Shown: in pieces, positions 12,147-13,768 of the stretch | Layout of the letters: each line of letters opens with the position of its first letter | Numbering within the stretch: position 1 is the first letter of the stretch | NCBI GenBank assembly: GCA_964446285.1 | Contig: CAYUNT010000128.1 | Coordinates: 1 to 13,768, forward strand | DNA: 13,768 bases | Direction: 5' to 3' | Origin: CAYUNT01 sp964446285 | Lineage (GTDB): Bacteria > Sumerlaeota > Sumerlaeia > SLMS01 > CAYUNT01 | Program-made: the position numbers and the translations under genes | The notes under the pieces: generated by a model | The model's database searches: none | The model's input: only the letters and a program-made list of their open reading frames with translations | What the model was told of the DNA's origin: nothing

Positions 12147-13544
12147 ATGCATTTTGAATTTGGCTTTTTCAAAAAGGCTCCAGCATGTAGTTCCCGGATG
12201 CTGCTTGCGGCTGCGATGGTTTTTACCGTTTTGACGGTTCGCGCTCCGGCTGATGACTACGAATCCATGCGCGCCGCCCCCGCGCCCGCTCCCGAGCAAC
12301 CCTTCATCTCGCCACTTGCGGCGCAGACAACGTATCCGATGAAAATCACGGCAACCTTGCAGGGAATCACGTTTGACTCCAATTACGACAATGGAAGCCT
12401 GGCCGCCGTAGTTGAGAATGGAACGAACACTTTCAACTGCACCACATATACGGAACCGGGCGAACTTGGCTCAAAGAACTATTGGTTCCGCTTCCGGCTG
12501 ACGGGCGTGGCTGGCCGGACAATCACGCTGAATATCTCGCATTCGAATAATCCGCGCCCATTTGTGCGCATGGGATTCACGGGGCCGTGGCGGCGCATGA
12601 CGTCCGCCGAAGCGCCGTCCACATCGCGCGTTGTTCTTGCCTTCGACGCCGCCACCAACACGGCGGAAGTTGCCTTCTACGATCCGCTCGGCTATGCGGA
12701 AACGCTCGAACGCGTCAACGATCTTGTCCGCCAATGCGAAGACGCCACAAGCGAGGTCCTGGGCCAGAGCTACATGGGCCGCGATTTGTGGTTTGTCACC
12801 GTGACGGACCCGACGGTCCCGGATTCGCAAAAGCACCGCATGTGGGTTCATTCGCGCGCACACGCGGGCGAGCACACAAGCACGCATGTCATGCTCGGGA
12901 TTCTGGCGCAGGCCACAGAGGATTCGCCGATGGGCCGCCATCTGCGCCGCCATTGCATTTTCAATTTCGTGCCGCTTCAAAACGTCGATGGCGTGTGGCT
13001 TGGCCATACGCGGTGGGATTCGCAGGGAATCGATCCCGAGCGCCAATGGTGCAATCCCACCCGCATCCCGGAGACGGCCTTGTTCCAGACACGCGTGGAT
13101 GCCCTGATGGCCACCTCCAGCCCGATCCAGGTGGCGTTGAATCTTCACTCCACAGTGGGAAATTTCGCGGATTCGTTTTTTTACAAACATACCGGTTCCA
13201 CAGTGACCTCCGCTTTTGAAGCGATAGAGCAACGCTACATCGACGCGGTGAACAACGCCACCCCCTACTTTGACAACCGCGATCCTCAGACCAGCTCGCT
13301 TGCGCTCGTCGCCAATTGCTCGACGAGCGGATATGCCTTTATCGAGTCGTATTTCTGGCACAAGTGGGGCGCGAATGTTATGGCCATGACGCACGAAGGG
13401 CATTTTTACTACCGCACGACTGACGGCGCGTGGAACACCGGCGCGGATTATCAGGAAGTCGGCCGCGGCATGGCCATCGCGCTCATCGAATACTTCGGAC
13501 TCGACCAGCCGCCGCAAGAAGGGCCGAATTGGATTTTGTATTAG
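12147..13544 (+). CDS. Secreted M14 zinc carboxypeptidase, cytosolic-carboxypeptidase-like
   Basis: A 465-residue metallopeptidase. An N-terminal signal peptide is likely (KK and R before MLLAAAMVFTVLTV, then APA before DDYES), so it acts in the periplasm or outside. Residues of about 60-190 form a beta-rich domain like the N-domain of M14 cytosolic carboxypeptidases (NYWFRFRLTG, GFTGPWRRM). The peptidase domain follows, with zinc ligands H239, E242 (SRAHAGEHTSTH) and H334 (LNLHSTV), catalytic E417 (THEGHFYY), and the substrate-binding region NVDGVWLGHTRWDSQGID. All key residues are present. Related eukaryotic enzymes remove glutamates from tubulin tails; the bacterial target is unknown. The ATG at 12147 has GGAAGGA 11 bases upstream. 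The in-frame TTG at 12057 would spoil the signal peptide, while ATG 12198 is a possible shorter start. Confidence 0.88.
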   Translation: MHFEFGFFKKAPACSSRMLLAAAMVFTVLTVRAPADDYESMRAAPAPAPEQPFISPLAAQTTYPMKITATLQGITFDSNYDNGSLAAVVENGTNTFNCTTYTEPGELGSKNYWFRFRLTGVAGRTITLNISHSNNPRPFVRMGFTGPWRRMTSAEAPSTSRVVLAFDAATNTAEVAFYDPLGYAETLERVNDLVRQCEDATSEVLGQSYMGRDLWFVTVTDPTVPDSQKHRMWVHSRAHAGEHTSTHVMLGILAQATEDSPMGRHLRRHCIFNFVPLQNVDGVWLGHTRWDSQGIDPERQWCNPTRIPETALFQTRVDALMATSSPIQVALNLHSTVGNFADSFFYKHTGSTVTSAFEAIEQRYIDAVNNATPYFDNRDPQTSSLALVANCSTSGYAFIESYFWHKWGANVMAMTHEGHFYYRTTDGAWNTGADYQEVGRGMAIALIEYFGLDQPPQEGPNWILY

Positions 13545-13559
13545 CCCGAAAAATTGCAC

Positions 13560-13768
13560 ATGGCGCCATTTATGCCTGTGTTTTGTGCGTTGCAGGAGGC
13601 AAAGACGCCGATGTTCTAAACAACCCCGCAAGGGGTTCAATATCAAAGCCCAAGGTCAGCGAGGAACGAGCGCCACCCTGGGAAACCAACGCCGCGAAAA
13701 GGAAATTATACCTATTTCCCGTAATTCTGTTCCCTGAATTTGCTCTGAAGGAGCAAAAGAATACAGCC
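13560..13768. repeat. Multi-hairpin interspersed element, cut by the window end
   Basis: Non-coding stretch after the carboxypeptidase. It begins with the perfect palindrome ATGGCGCCAT (13560-13569). From 13622 a chain of stems follows: AACCCC-GCAA-GGGGTT (13622-13637, GNRA-type loop), CCCAAGGT/ACCCTGGG (13649-13656 with 13675-13682, one mismatch), GGAAAT/ATTTCC (13701-13706 with 13714-13719), AATTC/GAATT (13723-13727 with 13736-13740) and TTTGCTC/GAGCAAA (13739-13745 with 13751-13757). The text around 13649-13682 (CCCAGGGTGGCGCTCGT on the other strand) resembles, from memory, an interspersed element common in Planctomycetes-like genomes. No open reading frame of substance is present. Confidence 0.65.

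Noticed and set aside
12471..13646. Antisense open frame of about 391 codons opposite the carboxypeptidase
   Set aside because: Shadow frame; all conserved catalytic motifs are on the + strand.

Overview
The window is bacterial chromosomal DNA of roughly 60% G+C. All fourteen protein-coding genes lie on the + strand, and no rRNA, tRNA, CRISPR array, phage or IS transposase gene is visible. The organism is probably a diderm: it has an MlaE-type lipid transport permease and a secreted carboxypeptidase-like protein. Gene content and repeat style recall environmental PVC/Sumerlaeota/Hydrogenedentota-type genomes, but this placement is a low-confidence impression; nothing in the window is a taxonomic marker.

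Layout. (1) 1-80: array of degenerate heptamers running up to the start codon of a GT4 glycosyltransferase (84-1319). (2) 1447-3765: PflX-like (COG1313) radical SAM protein, Nudix hydrolase, and a cysteine-rich protein of unknown function. (3) 3875-5271: translationally coupled DJ-1/PfpI protein and MlaE permease. (4) 5274-5474: heptamer arrays of opposite orientation around a ~100-base centre. (5) 5567-8747: RACo-like ferredoxin/ASKHA protein, a palindromic double hairpin with a T-run, then thiS and thiG for thiamine thiazole synthesis. (6) 8786-8812: short octamer repeat, then a histone-deacetylase-fold amidohydrolase (8834-9784). (7) 9845-12060: MJ1255-type glycosyltransferase overlapping a radical SAM/SPASM-like protein by ATGA. 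(8) 12147-13544: secreted M14 carboxypeptidase with an N-terminal domain as in cytosolic carboxypeptidases. (9) 13560-13768: multi-hairpin non-coding element running off the window end.

How the genes work together. Firm functional units are few: ThiS/ThiG (sulfur carrier and thiazole synthase), the DJ-1/MlaE pair and the glycosyltransferase/radical SAM pair. The rest looks like single housekeeping or accessory enzymes arranged in one direction. MlaE has no MlaF or MlaD beside it, and the RACo-like protein has no corrinoid protein or methyltransferase beside it.

Most unusual points. First, a run of eight G's near the 3' end of the 9845-10936 glycosyltransferase is placed so that a -1 ribosomal slip, or one extra G, would fuse it in frame to the radical SAM protein. 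Second, four different short repeat families occupy most of the larger intergenic gaps. Third, the cysteine-rich protein at 3112-3765 belongs to no family I recognise.
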